From Brachypodium distachyon (Eukaryota > Streptophyta > Magnoliopsida > Poales > Poaceae): 64,000 bases of DNA. Location of the stretch: positions 47,167,355-47,231,354 of the forward strand of contig NC_016131.3 of NCBI RefSeq assembly GCF_000005505.3, read 5' to 3'. A program made the position numbers and the translations under genes. Below the pieces are notes generated by a model that saw nothing but the letters and a program-made list of their open reading frames with translations, was not told the DNA's origin and did not search any database. This document shows, one piece after another, positions 12,194 through 22,799 of the stretch. The first letter of the stretch is position 1; each line of letters begins with the position of its first letter.

Positions 12194-14680
12194 ATGGCAG
12201 CCATGAGAGGAGCCTGCATCTTCACCACATCCATCTTTTTCCTTTCCATGCTGATCTCCGTTAACGCTCTAGCCAAGGATCATGGCAGCAGCTACCTTGC
12301 GCGAGGCTCCACGGTGGACACCTGGGACGGCGAAACCACGGCCATCCTGGTGTCGCCCAACGGGGCCTTCGCCTGCGGCTTCTACAGGGTGGCCACCAAC
12401 GCCCTCACCTTCTCCGTGTGGTTCCACGCCTCGTCGCGGCGGAAGACCGTCGTGTGGACGGCCAACCGCGACGAGCCGGTGAATGGCAGAGGGTCCAGTC
12501 TCGCCTTCCGGAAAGATGGGGGCTTGGCCCTCCTCGACTACAATGGTACTGCTGTCTGGAGCACCAACACAACCGCAACTAGTGCCAGCCACGCCAAGCT
12601 CCTCGACAACGGCAACCTGGTGGTCATGGATCCGGGTGGTCGGAGCCTCTGGGGAAGCTTCGACTCGCCGACCGACACGCTCCTGCCATCGCAGCCAATG
12701 ACACGGAACACCAAGCTGGTGTCTGCATCTGCCAGGGGTTTGCTCTATTCAGGGCTCTATACTTTATACTTTGACAGTGACAATCAGCTCAAACTTATCT
12801 ATAATGGCCCTGAGATTAGCAGCATATATTGGCCCAACCCTTTCAACAAACCATGGGTAAATAAGAGGAGTACTTATAACAGTAGTCGATATGGGATTCT
12901 TGAAGAGACAGGACGGTTTGTCGCGAGTGACAAATTTGAATTTGAAGCTTCTGATCTTGGTGATAAGGTCATGAGGAGGTTGACTCTGGATTATGATGGC
13001 AATCTTAGGCTGTATAGCCTAAACCCGACAAGCGGCAATTGGTCGGTTTCTTGGATGGCATTTCATCGAGTCTGTGATATACATGGTGTTTGTGGCAAGA
13101 ACAGCATGTGCAAGTACATACCGAAGCTACAGTGCTCCTGCCTCAAAGGATTCGAGGTGATAGATGCAAGCAACTGGAGCGAGGGGTGCAGGCGCAAGGC
13201 AAACATAACAGCCAGCTGGGACAAACACAGAAGAGACAACGCAAACATAACAGCCAGCTGGGACAAACACAGGAGAGCCAACGCAAACAGCACAACTACC
13301 CAGGATTTCTCATTCAGAAAGCTTGCTGAAACTGACTTCTACGGGTATGACTTGGCCTATGATGAGTGGATCCCATTTTCTAAGTGCAGAAATATGTGCT
13401 TGGGCTATGTTGATTGCCAGGCTTTTGGTTACAGGAAGGGAGAAGGCAAATGTTTTCCGAAGGTCTATCTGTTTAACGGCAAGAACTTCCCGGATCCTCC
13501 GAATGACATTTATTTGAAAGTTCCCAAGGGGCTGTTGCCTTCGCCAGAACTGGCTTCTACAATAGCCTATGAATGCAAAGTTCATGAAAAAGAGGCCAAC
13601 GTTTCTTTGCAAATGCTCAAGGGTGGCACTTCCAAGTTCAAATTTGGCTATTTTCTTTCTTCTGCATTAACTCTACTTTTCATTGAAGTAACGTTAATCA
13701 TTGCCGGGTGTTGCGTCGTTTACAAATCTGAGAGAAGGGTGGAGATTGCAGATGAAGGTTACATGATAATTTCCAATCAGTTCCGAATATTTAGCTACAG
13801 GGAGTTACAGAAGGCAACCAGATGCTTCCAAGAAGAGCTAGGGAGTGGTGGATCAGGAGCAGTTTACAAGGGAGTCCTTGATGATGAAAGGAAGGTCGCA
13901 GTTAAGAAGCTAAATGATGTGATCCAAGGAGAGCAGGAGTTCAGGTCTGAGTTAAGTGTCATAGGAAGAATTTATCATATGAATCTGGTCAGAATTTGGG
14001 GGTTCTGTGCTGAGAAGACGCACAGGCTCTTGGTTTCTGAGTTCATTGAGAATGGTTCTTTAGACAGAGCTCTATTTGATTACCAGAGCCTATTCCCTGT
14101 GCTCCAATGGAGTCAAAGGTACAAGATAGCAGTTGGCGTAGCGAAAGGACTGGCCTATCTCCACACCGAGTGTCTTGAATGGATTGTGCATTGTGATGTC
14201 AAACCAGAGAACATATTATTAGATGAAGACTTTGAGCCTAAAATTGCAGATTTTGGACTGGTGAAGCTCCTAACACGTGGATCAAACACAGAAATGTTGT
14301 CGAGAGTGTGTGGGACTAGAGGGTACATTGCACCAGAATGGGCTCTAAATCTTCCAATCACTGGTAAGGTCGATGTTTACAGCTATGGAGTAGTGCTTCT
14401 TGAGTTAGTGAAGGGAGTTCGGGTTTCAAGATGGCTGGTTGAGGGTGAGGAGGGGGTGGAAATGGCTGTTAGATGCTCTACTCAAATTCTTAAAGAGAAA
14501 CTAGCAGGCGAAGATCAATCATGGCTTCTGGAGTTTGTCGACTACAGACTGGATGGAGAATTTAACCATTCTGAAGCAATCCTGATGCTTAAAATAGCAG
14601 TATCATGTGTGGAAGAAGAGAGGAGCAGAAGGCCAAGCATGGGCCATGTGGTTGAAACTCTGCTTTCACTGGTGGAATAA
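12194..14680 (+). CDS. G-type (B-lectin/S-domain) receptor-like kinase, ZmPK1 type, non-RD
   Basis: A single-exon gene of 828 residues from the chosen ATG. The frame is open 25 codons further to 12119, but the Met at 12194 is directly followed by a good signal peptide (IFTTSIFFLSMLISVNALA). Domains in order: bulb-type lectin (about 30-155), S-locus glycoprotein region, EGF-like cysteines (about 293-325), PAN/apple-like region (about 395-450), one membrane helix (about 483-511) and the kinase. The kinase has the glycine loop GSGGSGAVYKG (about 550), VAVKK, HCDVKPEN (H666) and DFG (686-688). The catalytic-loop Arg is replaced by Cys, making it a non-RD kinase. Likely role: plasma-membrane perception kinase. 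A 42-bp duplication lies between the EGF and PAN parts. No break was seen. Confidence 0.92.
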   Translation: MAAMRGACIFTTSIFFLSMLISVNALAKDHGSSYLARGSTVDTWDGETTAILVSPNGAFACGFYRVATNALTFSVWFHASSRRKTVVWTANRDEPVNGRGSSLAFRKDGGLALLDYNGTAVWSTNTTATSASHAKLLDNGNLVVMDPGGRSLWGSFDSPTDTLLPSQPMTRNTKLVSASARGLLYSGLYTLYFDSDNQLKLIYNGPEISSIYWPNPFNKPWVNKRSTYNSSRYGILEETGRFVASDKFEFEASDLGDKVMRRLTLDYDGNLRLYSLNPTSGNWSVSWMAFHRVCDIHGVCGKNSMCKYIPKLQCSCLKGFEVIDASNWSEGCRRKANITASWDKHRRDNANITASWDKHRRANANSTTTQDFSFRKLAETDFYGYDLAYDEWIPFSKCRNMCLGYVDCQAFGYRKGEGKCFPKVYLFNGKNFPDPPNDIYLKVPKGLLPSPELASTIAYECKVHEKEANVSLQMLKGGTSKFKFGYFLSSALTLLFIEVTLIIAGCCVVYKSERRVEIADEGYMIISNQFRIFSYRELQKATRCFQEELGSGGSGAVYKGVLDDERKVAVKKLNDVIQGEQEFRSELSVIGRIYHMNLVRIWGFCAEKTHRLLVSEFIENGSLDRALFDYQSLFPVLQWSQRYKIAVGVAKGLAYLHTECLEWIVHCDVKPENILLDEDFEPKIADFGLVKLLTRGSNTEMLSRVCGTRGYIAPEWALNLPITGKVDVYSYGVVLLELVKGVRVSRWLVEGEEGVEMAVRCSTQILKEKLAGEDQSWLLEFVDYRLDGEFNHSEAILMLKIAVSCVEEERSRRPSMGHVVETLLSLVE
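13199..13282 (+). repeat. Two in-frame 42-bp tandem repeats in the receptor kinase ectodomain
   Basis: Unit one is 13199-13240 and unit two is 13241-13282, encoding ANITASWDKHRRDN and then ANITASWDKHRRAN, followed by the start of a third (AN). Each unit adds an N-glycosylation sequon (NIT). The copies differ at only a few bases, so the expansion appears recent. Confidence 0.9.
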
Positions 14681-15159
14681 TGACTAGTACTGCAATTACA
14701 ACGCTAAAGCTAGTACATGTGAAAGAATAATATTCTGTAACGTTGCACAGATAAGTTACTGCGAGCCTTATCCTATCATTATGTAATAAGTCTATAGATT
14801 TGCATGAACATCTAGTTTCTTAACATGGAGTACAAATTAGTAAGTATTTCATTTAGTATACCTGTTTGGATGCTTTGGTCTAAATAAGACAATACATCTA
14901 CTTCAAGTTTACATTACTTGGAGAAGAAATTCTTGATCCTAGCGAGCTAGATTGATAGCAAACATAAATATATCGAATATAACACGAATATGTCAACATT
15001 AGTAGTTGGATCAATCTGTAATCATTTTATTTACTTGATTTATTGAGAAGGCAACAAAACTAAAGAACCGAATGTAAAAAAATACTCACCACTATAAACT
15101 ATAGTATGATCCAAAAGAATGGACAATGACAGCAGCTGTTAAACAAACAATCACCAGTT
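14681..15159. other. 3' flank and intergenic DNA between convergent genes
   Basis: AT-rich sequence with likely polyadenylation-type signals for the receptor kinase (gaaagaataatattctgtaa near 14720). No coding or repeat structure was recognised. Confidence 0.5.
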
Positions 15160-16299
15160 CTAGGAAGGCATTCGCCGGCCACTCATCATCATTGCTGCCA
15201 ATGAGCTCCGCAACACTGCGGCCCGCTCATCAATCTTCAACCCTTCCACTGCAGCGCCATCTCCCCGGCTTCGCATTGCCCCCAAATCACTCTCTGTTTC
15301 ATCGTCCTCCTCCGGTGCCAACGCAGAGTAATCCTCCCTGGCCAGCAGCACGTTGTGAAGCATCGCGCACGTCCCGATGCACGCCACGGCAGCACGCGGA
15401 CTCTCCTCCTCGTGGAGCCGCACGATGGCTCCCCACCCCATCAGGCTCCGGGCAGCGCGCCTCACCGGCCGGCACATTGCCCTGTGCGCGGCGTTGAACC
15501 CCGCCTCCGGGGAGCCTGGCACCGCAGGACCCTGGAACGGCACCATGAGCCAGGGCAGCAGCGGGTACCCGCCTCCATCGCCAACGAGATACTGCGTGGG
15601 GTCGAGCACCCTGCCTTGCTCCAGCTCCTGGTACAGAGACGACAGCCGGAGGACCTCGAGGTCAGGACGGTCGCCGCGGAAGCCTGCGGCGAGGGAGAGG
15701 ATGCGGGAGGAGGCGCCGGCCACGAGCTGCGCGGATAGGGGCCCGCCGGGGCCGTTGAAGCGCGCGCAGGCGAGCGCGCCGCGGCAGGAGGGGAGCGGCG
15801 AGGAGGAGGAGGAGGAGGTGGGGTCGGAGGAGGGGAAGGCGAGCCAGAAGCGGAAGTTGGCGAGGAGGACGCGGCGGAGGCGGCGGGAGGCGGCGCGCGG
15901 GGCGGAGGCCGGCACGCGGAAGAGGCGCGCGAGGGCCGGGTAAGGGAGGCCCGAGGCGAGGCGCGCGAGGGCGAGGGCGAGGAGCGTCGCGGGCGGGAGG
16001 AAGGGGTGGGAGAGGAGCGGGTCGAGGAGGCCCGAGAGGTAGTGGAAGGTGGGCGCGGAGACGCGGAACGCGAGCGGGTAGTGGTCGGGGCTCGTCGGCG
16101 GCAGCGGCAGCGGCGGCAAGGGAGGAGGCGGAGGCGGGACGACGGCAGGGACAGGGCCGTCGCTGTCGGTGTCGACGCGCGAGCGCTTGCGGGAGTGGGA
16201 GGTGGGGGCTGGGGCGGGGTCGAGGAGGAGCCCGGCGGCGGCGGCGGCGGCGAAGTGGTGGTGGGTGAGGAGGAGGAGGAGGGGTTGGGGCGGCGTCAT
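15160..16299 (-). CDS. Domesticated PIF/Harbinger transposase-derived protein (ALP1/HARBI1-like), catalytically degenerate
   Basis: An intronless frame of 379 residues from the chosen ATG. The frame stays open 52 codons upstream, but that part is His/Arg-rich without family similarity. The residues that identify the family are a helix-rich N-terminal half (about 75-150), YLVGDGGGYPLLPWLMVPF at about 237-255, and a FNAAHRAMCRPVRRAARSL segment at about 268-285. In active Harbinger nucleases the DDE set is Asp in the 'DGT' motif, Asp in 'GDxGYP' and Glu in 'ERxFGxLK'. Here the first is Asn (N182) and the third is Arg (R280), while D241 remains. A nuclease is therefore unlikely. From Arabidopsis ALP1 a chromatin or Polycomb-associated role is possible, but that is inference. 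No terminal inverted repeats flank it. Confidence 0.8.
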   Translation of the reverse strand: MTPPQPLLLLLTHHHFAAAAAAGLLLDPAPAPTSHSRKRSRVDTDSDGPVPAVVPPPPPPLPPLPLPPTSPDHYPLAFRVSAPTFHYLSGLLDPLLSHPFLPPATLLALALARLASGLPYPALARLFRVPASAPRAASRRLRRVLLANFRFWLAFPSSDPTSSSSSSPLPSCRGALACARFNGPGGPLSAQLVAGASSRILSLAAGFRGDRPDLEVLRLSSLYQELEQGRVLDPTQYLVGDGGGYPLLPWLMVPFQGPAVPGSPEAGFNAAHRAMCRPVRRAARSLMGWGAIVRLHEEESPRAAVACIGTCAMLHNVLLAREDYSALAPEEDDETESDLGAMRSRGDGAAVEGLKIDERAAVLRSSLAAMMMSGRRMPS

Positions 16300-16839
16300 C
16301 GGCGGGAGCGCATGGTGGTGGTGGTGGCGGTGGTTGCGCTGTCGGTGTTGGGAAGGATTTTGTATGGAGGGGGTGTGATTGCAATGACGCGACGCCGTCC
16401 GGACGTTTCCGTGCACGGTCCTTGTATTCGCCCGCCCCCACTCGCCCATTTGCATACGACCATGCTAGTGCTTTCTCTAGCGCAGGTCCACGGAGAAAAC
16501 GTACTCTGTGCAATGGAAATTCCAAGGCCCCTTCATTTATTTTTACAGCATATTCTAGTTTTATTCTAAGTTAACAAAAAAAGTTAATCAGGCTTATAAA
16601 AAATCTACCAACATCCACTACGCTAAATCCGTAATTATATTAGTACAACTTCGTATTATATCAAATGGTAGTATACTTTTCTACAAACTTGGTCAATTTT
16701 TTTGAAAAATAGCTTTGGACAAAGTTGCAACGCCTTATATTCAGAAACCGATGCAGAATTTTTTTTTCAGTCTCAAAAAGGTTCCCGGTAGGTTACATTC
16801 TGAATCCCCGATCTACAATTGGCATGAGTGCTATTTTTT

Positions 16840-17870
16840 TTTAGGAAAACCGTGAGCTTTATTGATTACTAGAAATAGGAGTAAAATCAGGCATCAGGCT
16901 GTGACGCAAAACTCTGGACTCGAATCCAGCCACTCAGTAGAACACTCATTAACCCACGCATAGCGTGCACACTCATGAGCTACTGAGTTGGCTGAACGAC
17001 GAACAAAACTAACACAAAAGCTAGAAAAAAACACACTAAGCTCACTCAGTTCACTAATGATCGGGGCGATCACCGCCCGATGAAACCTTCGCTCCTTCCA
17101 AAGACGTACCAGCTCCGAACTGTCGGTCTCAATGATGATCTCGCTGAAACCTTGGTCCCTGGCAAACAACACCGCATCTCGCATCGCCAAAGCTTCAATG
17201 ATGAGGGGATCTGTGATGCCCTGATACAAGCGACACCACGCCCCTAAGAAACCTTAAGAATCTCGAGCCACTCCTCCTGTGGATGCCCGGCCATCTTCAA
17301 TTCGAATAGCACCATCCGAGTTAAGTTTTATCTTCCCAGGACCAGATCCATGCCAAGTACAGAGAGGCCTCGCAACCTTCACCTTCTTGCTCTTGAAACT
17401 ATTCAGCATCAGCAAGGTTTCAGAAACAAACTCGGCAGAATCTGCCGGATTATACCCTTGATCTCCATGGCTCCACTTGTTACGAGAGTCCCAAATAGCC
17501 GCCATAATCGATATTATCTTAGCTTTGTCCAGCTTGTCAAAAGCAGCGTCACATAAGATGTCCAGCGCCCATGAGCGCTGGTGCAATCTCGGGAGCTTCA
17601 GATTTAAAAGCTCTCGCGCTGCTGTTTAGAATTGCCTCGCATGCGAGCATTCTATCAATGCATGGAACAACGTCTCCGAGCTAGATTTGCACACCGGACA
17701 TGTACTATCTTCCATGACATGCCGCCTGGTGAGAGTTGCGAAAACAGGTACAATACCCTTGAGAACTCGCCGCCAAAAAACGCGTACCTTTGGTAACACA
17801 TCTAGCTTCCACAACAATTTCCATTTCTCCTCTGGAAAAATCGAAGAGCTCGACGCATCTTGTGCTAGCT
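16840..17870 (-). pseudogene. LINE retrotransposon 3' remnant (zinc-binding RT domain and RNase H)
   Basis: On the minus strand, 17817-17626 encodes a zf-RVT segment (VLPKVRVFWRR, CPVCKSSSETLFHALIEC). 17586-17254 and 17229-16894 encode a plant LINE-type RNase H with EALAMRDAV, IIETDSSEL and RRSANSVAHECARYA. Stops and frame changes separate the pieces. A T-rich border near 16832, followed by 'ctttattgattact', marks the 3' tail. The upstream endonuclease and RT core are missing, so this is a dead 5'-truncated copy. Confidence 0.8.
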
Positions 17871-18862
17871 CTTATGACATCGAAGAGGGTTGTTGCTTAC
17901 AACTTGCAAGTTCAAGTTACAAGCAGCAGCATGGCTTGTGCTGCTCTCCTTTAAAACATACAACAACAGGCTAGTCTCGTTTTACCAGCTAGCCTTTCCA
18001 ACGGACTAGAAAAGGAGCAATCGGTGACATGATTACATGGTTCTCTGGTAACAGTGCCTGCCCTACTAGCTAGTAAGTGAAGCGATCAGGCCGCTTCAAG
18101 AATAACAGTGCTATAGCAGTAATGGAGGTCAACGATTCAGAGATCCTGCCTGTCAGTTAGATTACTGAGCTACGTCACGTCATCCGTCCTTCGCACTGAC
18201 TTGAGTGTTAAACCACTTCCTAAGCTGACAAGGACAAGGATTCAGAAATAAACAAAGTGTTAAGTAGTATTATTTGTCAAGACTAAAATGAGATATATAT
18301 GAGAACATGGCGAAAAAAGGTCTGATGCAAAAAAAAAATTAAGAATAACGAATGTAGGACATAAAGCAAGTGAGTTTCAGAGTTCCCTTGCTCTTTCGAT
18401 CTAAATTTACAATTGTAGCAAGTAATTACATGGGGGGAAATGTAGATAATGTTACGAAATGTTGGTAGTGCTATTTGTGTCAGATTGGTTAGTTCACCTA
18501 TCCGATGGAATATACTATTTCATGCTACCATTGTCAACTGAGGTCAAGGAATGCTTTAAATTAGGCCAAGGAACATTTTGCCACTATAGCATGCCTAAAC
18601 TTCACCATTTGACTAGTCACATATACCAAATTTGCCTATTTTGTCCATATTCTAAATGAAAGCTATATAAACATGCCAACAGACGAGCCAAGTCAGTTAA
18701 CACCAGCCATTTTTTGCTCCAGCATGAAGTTGAATCATAATGCAGCTGAATTATGGCCTACATGCTGTTATGATTATGATTATTTGCTCCAGCACTCATG
18801 CCAACTTTTAAAACATTACAATCAGTGTATATCTTGACCTTCAGACATGCCAAGAGAATTAC
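17871..18862. other. Intergenic, nothing recognised
   Basis: AT-rich DNA with no recognisable domain in any frame, no inverted ends and no RNA gene signature. It is probably the 3' flank of the bHLH gene plus ordinary spacer. Confidence 0.5.
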
Positions 18863-20640
18863 CTACGCATGTCTTGTATTAGTTGGTATAATATCCTGTG
18901 GGTGCTCTTTGCTGCGTGAGCATCCATCAAAATGATCAGTGTTCGACATGGGAGGTTCTTGCCTGACGGAGTCCATCTTGTTTCCTTGAAGAGGATGAAG
19001 GGAAATGTCAGCAGAAGATAAGAAGAAAAGGTGTGGTGTCAACAAAAGAAATGAAAATGTTGTCAAACACCTGGCAGATTAGCTCTATCTTGAGCTAATG
19101 TTATTTGATGCTTTGGCATTATCTCCCCTCGAAATACCATCTTTCAATAAGAATAGAAACATGTTTTAGAGAAATCTCATGTGAAACTGCAGTGCCATAT
19201 TTACAGACATTAAGGTCCATATCAATTATGTACTCCATTACCTCAGAGGACTCAGGCAATTGAAATGGTCGAAGGTGGGACTGTGACGTCCCCAAGTGAA
19301 ACGAAGGCTCTGGGATGGTTGCGTTAGGACAGCTTGGCAACACTAGAGGTGGTTGCTGATTTTGTGGAGGGGAATTCATTGGATCAAATGAGTGGTGAGC
19401 TCCTGTATTTTGGTTTACAGGTGGCACTACTCCCCCGGGGTTTGCTGCTGTCACATTTCTGCCACCAACGCCGAGTGCTGCGAACATTTGCGATGCTTGC
19501 ATAGGCTCAAGTGCTCCAGATAAATAAGATGGGTTCAAGTAAACCCCATTTCTCATAGACAACATCTGTAACAAAATATCAGCCATAACAAACATATTAC
19601 ATTTGCGGTTTAACTATTAGCACCTGACACGAACAGTTGAATGTGGTTATCTAACATATCAACATTTTTGTTCAGCAGTGTAAACCAGCATGCCGAGCAA
19701 ATCTCGCGACGAATCAACGCCAAATGAACATTCCTAAGTATCAGCAACAGTCAGGATGTAATTCAAAAATACGATAATAACCATGGCTGAGCTATATGCA
19801 AAATCTATCTCCTAGGAGCAATCCAGATACTCTCGTCATAATAACCTCACATTTGCAGTTTTGAATGGATCAGCCAAAACAAATGCACTAGCAAGTTAGC
19901 ACCATCATCCTACCGCCCATCCGGGCATGCATTAGCTGACCTGCACTTGGAGCTGCAGCTGCTTCAGGTACTCAATGGCCTCGTCAAGCATGGACGCCTT
20001 GTCGGTCTGCAACCCCAGAAACCAACAACGCAACCCGTAAATAAATTCTCCAGCACAAACACGAACTCACTCAACAGCCTTCATGGGTTTTTTTGAATGC
20101 TGACCTTGTTGGAATTCGGTATCAGGCTCTGCAACGCCTTCATCTTCTCGTTGATCCTGCTCCTTCTCCTCTGCGACCCAAGGAAGGATGGACCAAAACA
20201 AGCAACGGTTAGCACCTGTACAGAACGAAGGGACGAGCAGTTCACTGCGGGGGGGCAGGCAAGGCAAGGCCCTCGGTTCAGTCCACCACCTTTTCGGAGA
20301 GGTTGTGCACCTCGGCGGCGCGGGTGCGCTTGCTGCCGGAGCCCCCGCGGGGCCGCTCGGACGAGTGCGGCTCGGGCTCCGACGACCCGCCCGCCTCGCT
20401 CTCGTAGAACCCGCCACCCAGCTCCCCGCAGTCGGCCGCCGCCGCCTGCTGCTGCTGCTGCTGGTGGTGGTGCTGGGCCAGCGCTGACGCGGAGTGGAAC
20501 GCCGCCGCCCCGCCGACGACGGGGCCGAACATCTGGCGCCGCAGCTCGTCCTCCTCCTCCTCCCGCCGCCGCCGCCGCTCCTGCTGCATCAGCACCAGCT
20601 CCCGCACCGCCCCGCGGCCCCCTTCGAAGTCCTCCATCAT
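18863..20640 (-). CDS. bHLH transcription factor, SPATULA/ALCATRAZ-like
   Basis: Exons on the minus strand: 20640-20290, 20170-20105, 20006-19941, 19565-19242 and a final exon ending at 18863 whose start (about 18974) is less certain. The protein is about 300 residues. The bHLH spans about residues 104-161: KRTRAAEVHNLSEK, RRRSRINEKMKALQSLIPNSNK, then TDKASMLDEAIEYLKQLQLQ. This is the class VII (PIF/SPT) form with the R-x-R DNA-contact pattern, and LNPSYLSGALEPMQ after the helix resembles SPT/ALC. No APB (phytochrome-binding) motif is seen at the N-terminus, which argues against a true PIF. The N-terminus is acidic/Arg-rich with His/Gln runs. Without the last splice, the frame runs on to a stop at 19119, so intron retention would give a different C-terminus. 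Confidence 0.85.
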
Positions 20641-20704
20641 CCCACCCACGACGAAAGCGCCCACTCTTTCCGCACGGAAGGGGAAGAAGAGAAAGAGGAG
20701 CGGA

Positions 20705-20722
20705 GGAGAGAGAGAGAGAGAG
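20705..20722 (-). repeat. (GA)n microsatellite in the bHLH 5' leader
   Basis: An uninterrupted GA/CT run of about 18 bases some 65-80 bp upstream of the start codon. Such runs are common in plant 5' UTRs. Confidence 0.7.
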
Positions 20723-21456
20723 GGCGCTCCTCGCTCCTTCTTTTTAGTGTTGCGCCCATGCCGTGCTGCTGCCTTGCCTTGCCTGCGTGCCTGCGCTGCG
20801 CAAGCTGGGTGGTGGTGGCCTCGCTTGCCCGCTGCTTGCCCGCTGCTTGCCCGCTTTGGGCGTCTGTGTGTGTGTGTGCGCTTCTTTGTTTTTTCTCTTC
20901 CCCGTTTTCTTTCGCGAGGGGGCTGGCGTGTCGTTGGACTGTTTGTTTTTCTTCGATCTCTGGCTGTGGGTCTGTGCATGCGCACTAGCAGCATCGGGGG
21001 TGGCATTTATGTTGGCTTTCGGTTGTGTGTGGGCTTGGGATGCCTCCTCTGTTCGTTCGGCCGGAGCCCGGAGGAGTTTGTTTCTGCGCCGGGGTCTCTC
21101 TGTGGTACAGCATACGCCCTCCAGCCTACCTTCTCGTCGTACACGTTGCTGTCAGCTGTAAGTTTCTCTGTTTTCCAGCCTTTTTCTCTTTCAGTTGTCA
21201 AAAAGGAGAAAAGTTTACCTGTTTTTTTTTCTTTCCGGGAGCTTTCGAAATGCGTTCACGTGTCAAATGTTTCTAGAAAGAATATAGCTTAGGAAGAAGA
21301 TATGCATGGAGCCGTGGGCGTTTTATTTGTTCGTGCGACTTTTCATATTTAAAGATCGTTTTTAGCTTCGTGGTAAGAGTTTAGCGCTCTACTAGCATTT
21401 TAGAAATCACTAGTTGTTTCAACCGAGATCATTCGCATATAGTTACATTTGAATTC

Positions 21457-21762
21457 TACAGTTCTTCCGTCCAACAAAAAATGTCTCAACTTTAATCAAA
21501 TTTGAATGCATTTATACATTAAGTCATGCTTACAACATGCAATGATGACTCGGGAGGCTAGTCTGACTCTTTTGCTCTCTTTCTTTTATTTTGCTTCCCC
21601 CTCTTCTCTTGAAGGATCAACCTTTGATCTTTCTTTCTGTACGGTACCTCTTTCCTTAATCGAATGACGAAATCGACCATCTTTTTCCTCGAAAAAAAGT
21701 CAATTCTAGATACATCCAATTTTTGACAAACTTGAGACATCTTTTGTTGGATGGAGAAAGTA
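21457..21762. mobile_element. Stowaway-type MITE interrupted by other DNA
   Basis: The left arm 'cttccgtccaacaaa' and 'gatgtctcaa'-like sequence match inverted at the right end ('gagacatcttttgttgg', 'atggagaaag-TA'). The arms match the element at 3744-3872, but the total is about 306 bp. Roughly 150 bp of CT-rich unrelated sequence (about 21535-21690) interrupts it. Confidence 0.6.
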
Positions 21763-21940
21763 GAAAATCTTGATTTATTTAGTTTTATTTTCTAAAGGGA
21801 AGATTTTATTCATTGACAAAATATTACATAGAGAAAAGCCTGAACATCAAGGCTTGCTGGTTACACATGTTTGTAGCCGTCGCGATCCTACGGTTTTGGT
21901 TAATGCAAGAGAAAAATAGGACTGTGGTTCTGGTGATTTC

Positions 21941-22035
21941 TACTCCCTCCGATCCACAATAAGTGTTTTGTATTTAGCACGAAGTTGTATTGACTTTGTC
22001 CTAAATCCAAGACACTTATTATGGATTGGACAAAG
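21941..22035. mobile_element. Small Stowaway-type MITE
   Basis: TA-ctccctccgatccac at the left. At the right, 'gacacttattatggattgg' is the inverted match to 'ccacaataagtgtt'. About 95 bp; the right terminus is degenerate. Confidence 0.65.
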
Positions 22036-22799
22036 CAACTTTCTTGAGAAGATGATGAGCTATTGTGTTATGTTCCCTGGGAGTGTAAACCATCTTGGTC
22101 TTGAGCTTGGAGTGGATATTAGCGATCTTGATCAACGACCTATCCGATCATTGCCCTGGGTGGTTATCTGTATCCTTTTGTTGATAAGTGAAAGCTTATC
22201 TTTCCGTTGACGAGTCAAAGCTAAGCTTTGTGTGTCGACGATCTGCTTTTGCCCCCTGCTGATGAAAATGGGACAATATGGAGGCTGCCGGAAGGGGGCC
22301 CCATGGCTTCATCCTGAAACATAGAGGAGACATGTGTAGAGGTTGACTGTATTTGAGCCGTCCACCTGCATCATTGAAATCTTGATTTCATTTGTTGCAT
22401 AAGAGATACATGTACTACTTTTCGTCATTAGTCGATTGATCTCTGCTTTTGCATACTCATGCGGGTGTCTTGAAAATGATGGCATAAGGATGAGAAGCTT
22501 GGCACGCACCGAGTTGACCACATCATGCGACCTTCATATTATATGTTTTCCTTTCCGTTTACCATGCTTGAAACAATCCTCCGTCCATTTTCGCTCTTTA
22601 TTTCGCGGATTGCGATGGTGGATTGGTATCCCTGGATATCGAAAAGGGAGGACGTTTGCATTGCATGCAAACAGTCGGGGATATGTATCTTCCACTTTAG
22701 CGGCTTAGGGCTTTGCCAAAACAAAAGATCTCACTCTTGTGAGAGAGTTTTTTTCATGAAAACAATAGGAAGGCTTCTACTGTGGTATATTAAACAATA

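Noticed and set aside
16300..16455. 52-codon upstream extension of the Harbinger-derived protein
   Set aside because: His-rich, repeat-derived sequence with no family match; the Met at 16299 precedes the first plausible protein sequence.
20641..21006. In-frame 122-codon extension upstream of the bHLH start
   Set aside because: Arg/Thr-rich with no family similarity; it contains the GA-repeat leader and is better read as 5' UTR.
21360..21420. tRNA-like run (tggtaagagtttagcgctcta)
   Set aside because: It resembles a D-arm/anticodon stretch, but no acceptor stem, T-loop consensus or cloverleaf can be built on either strand.
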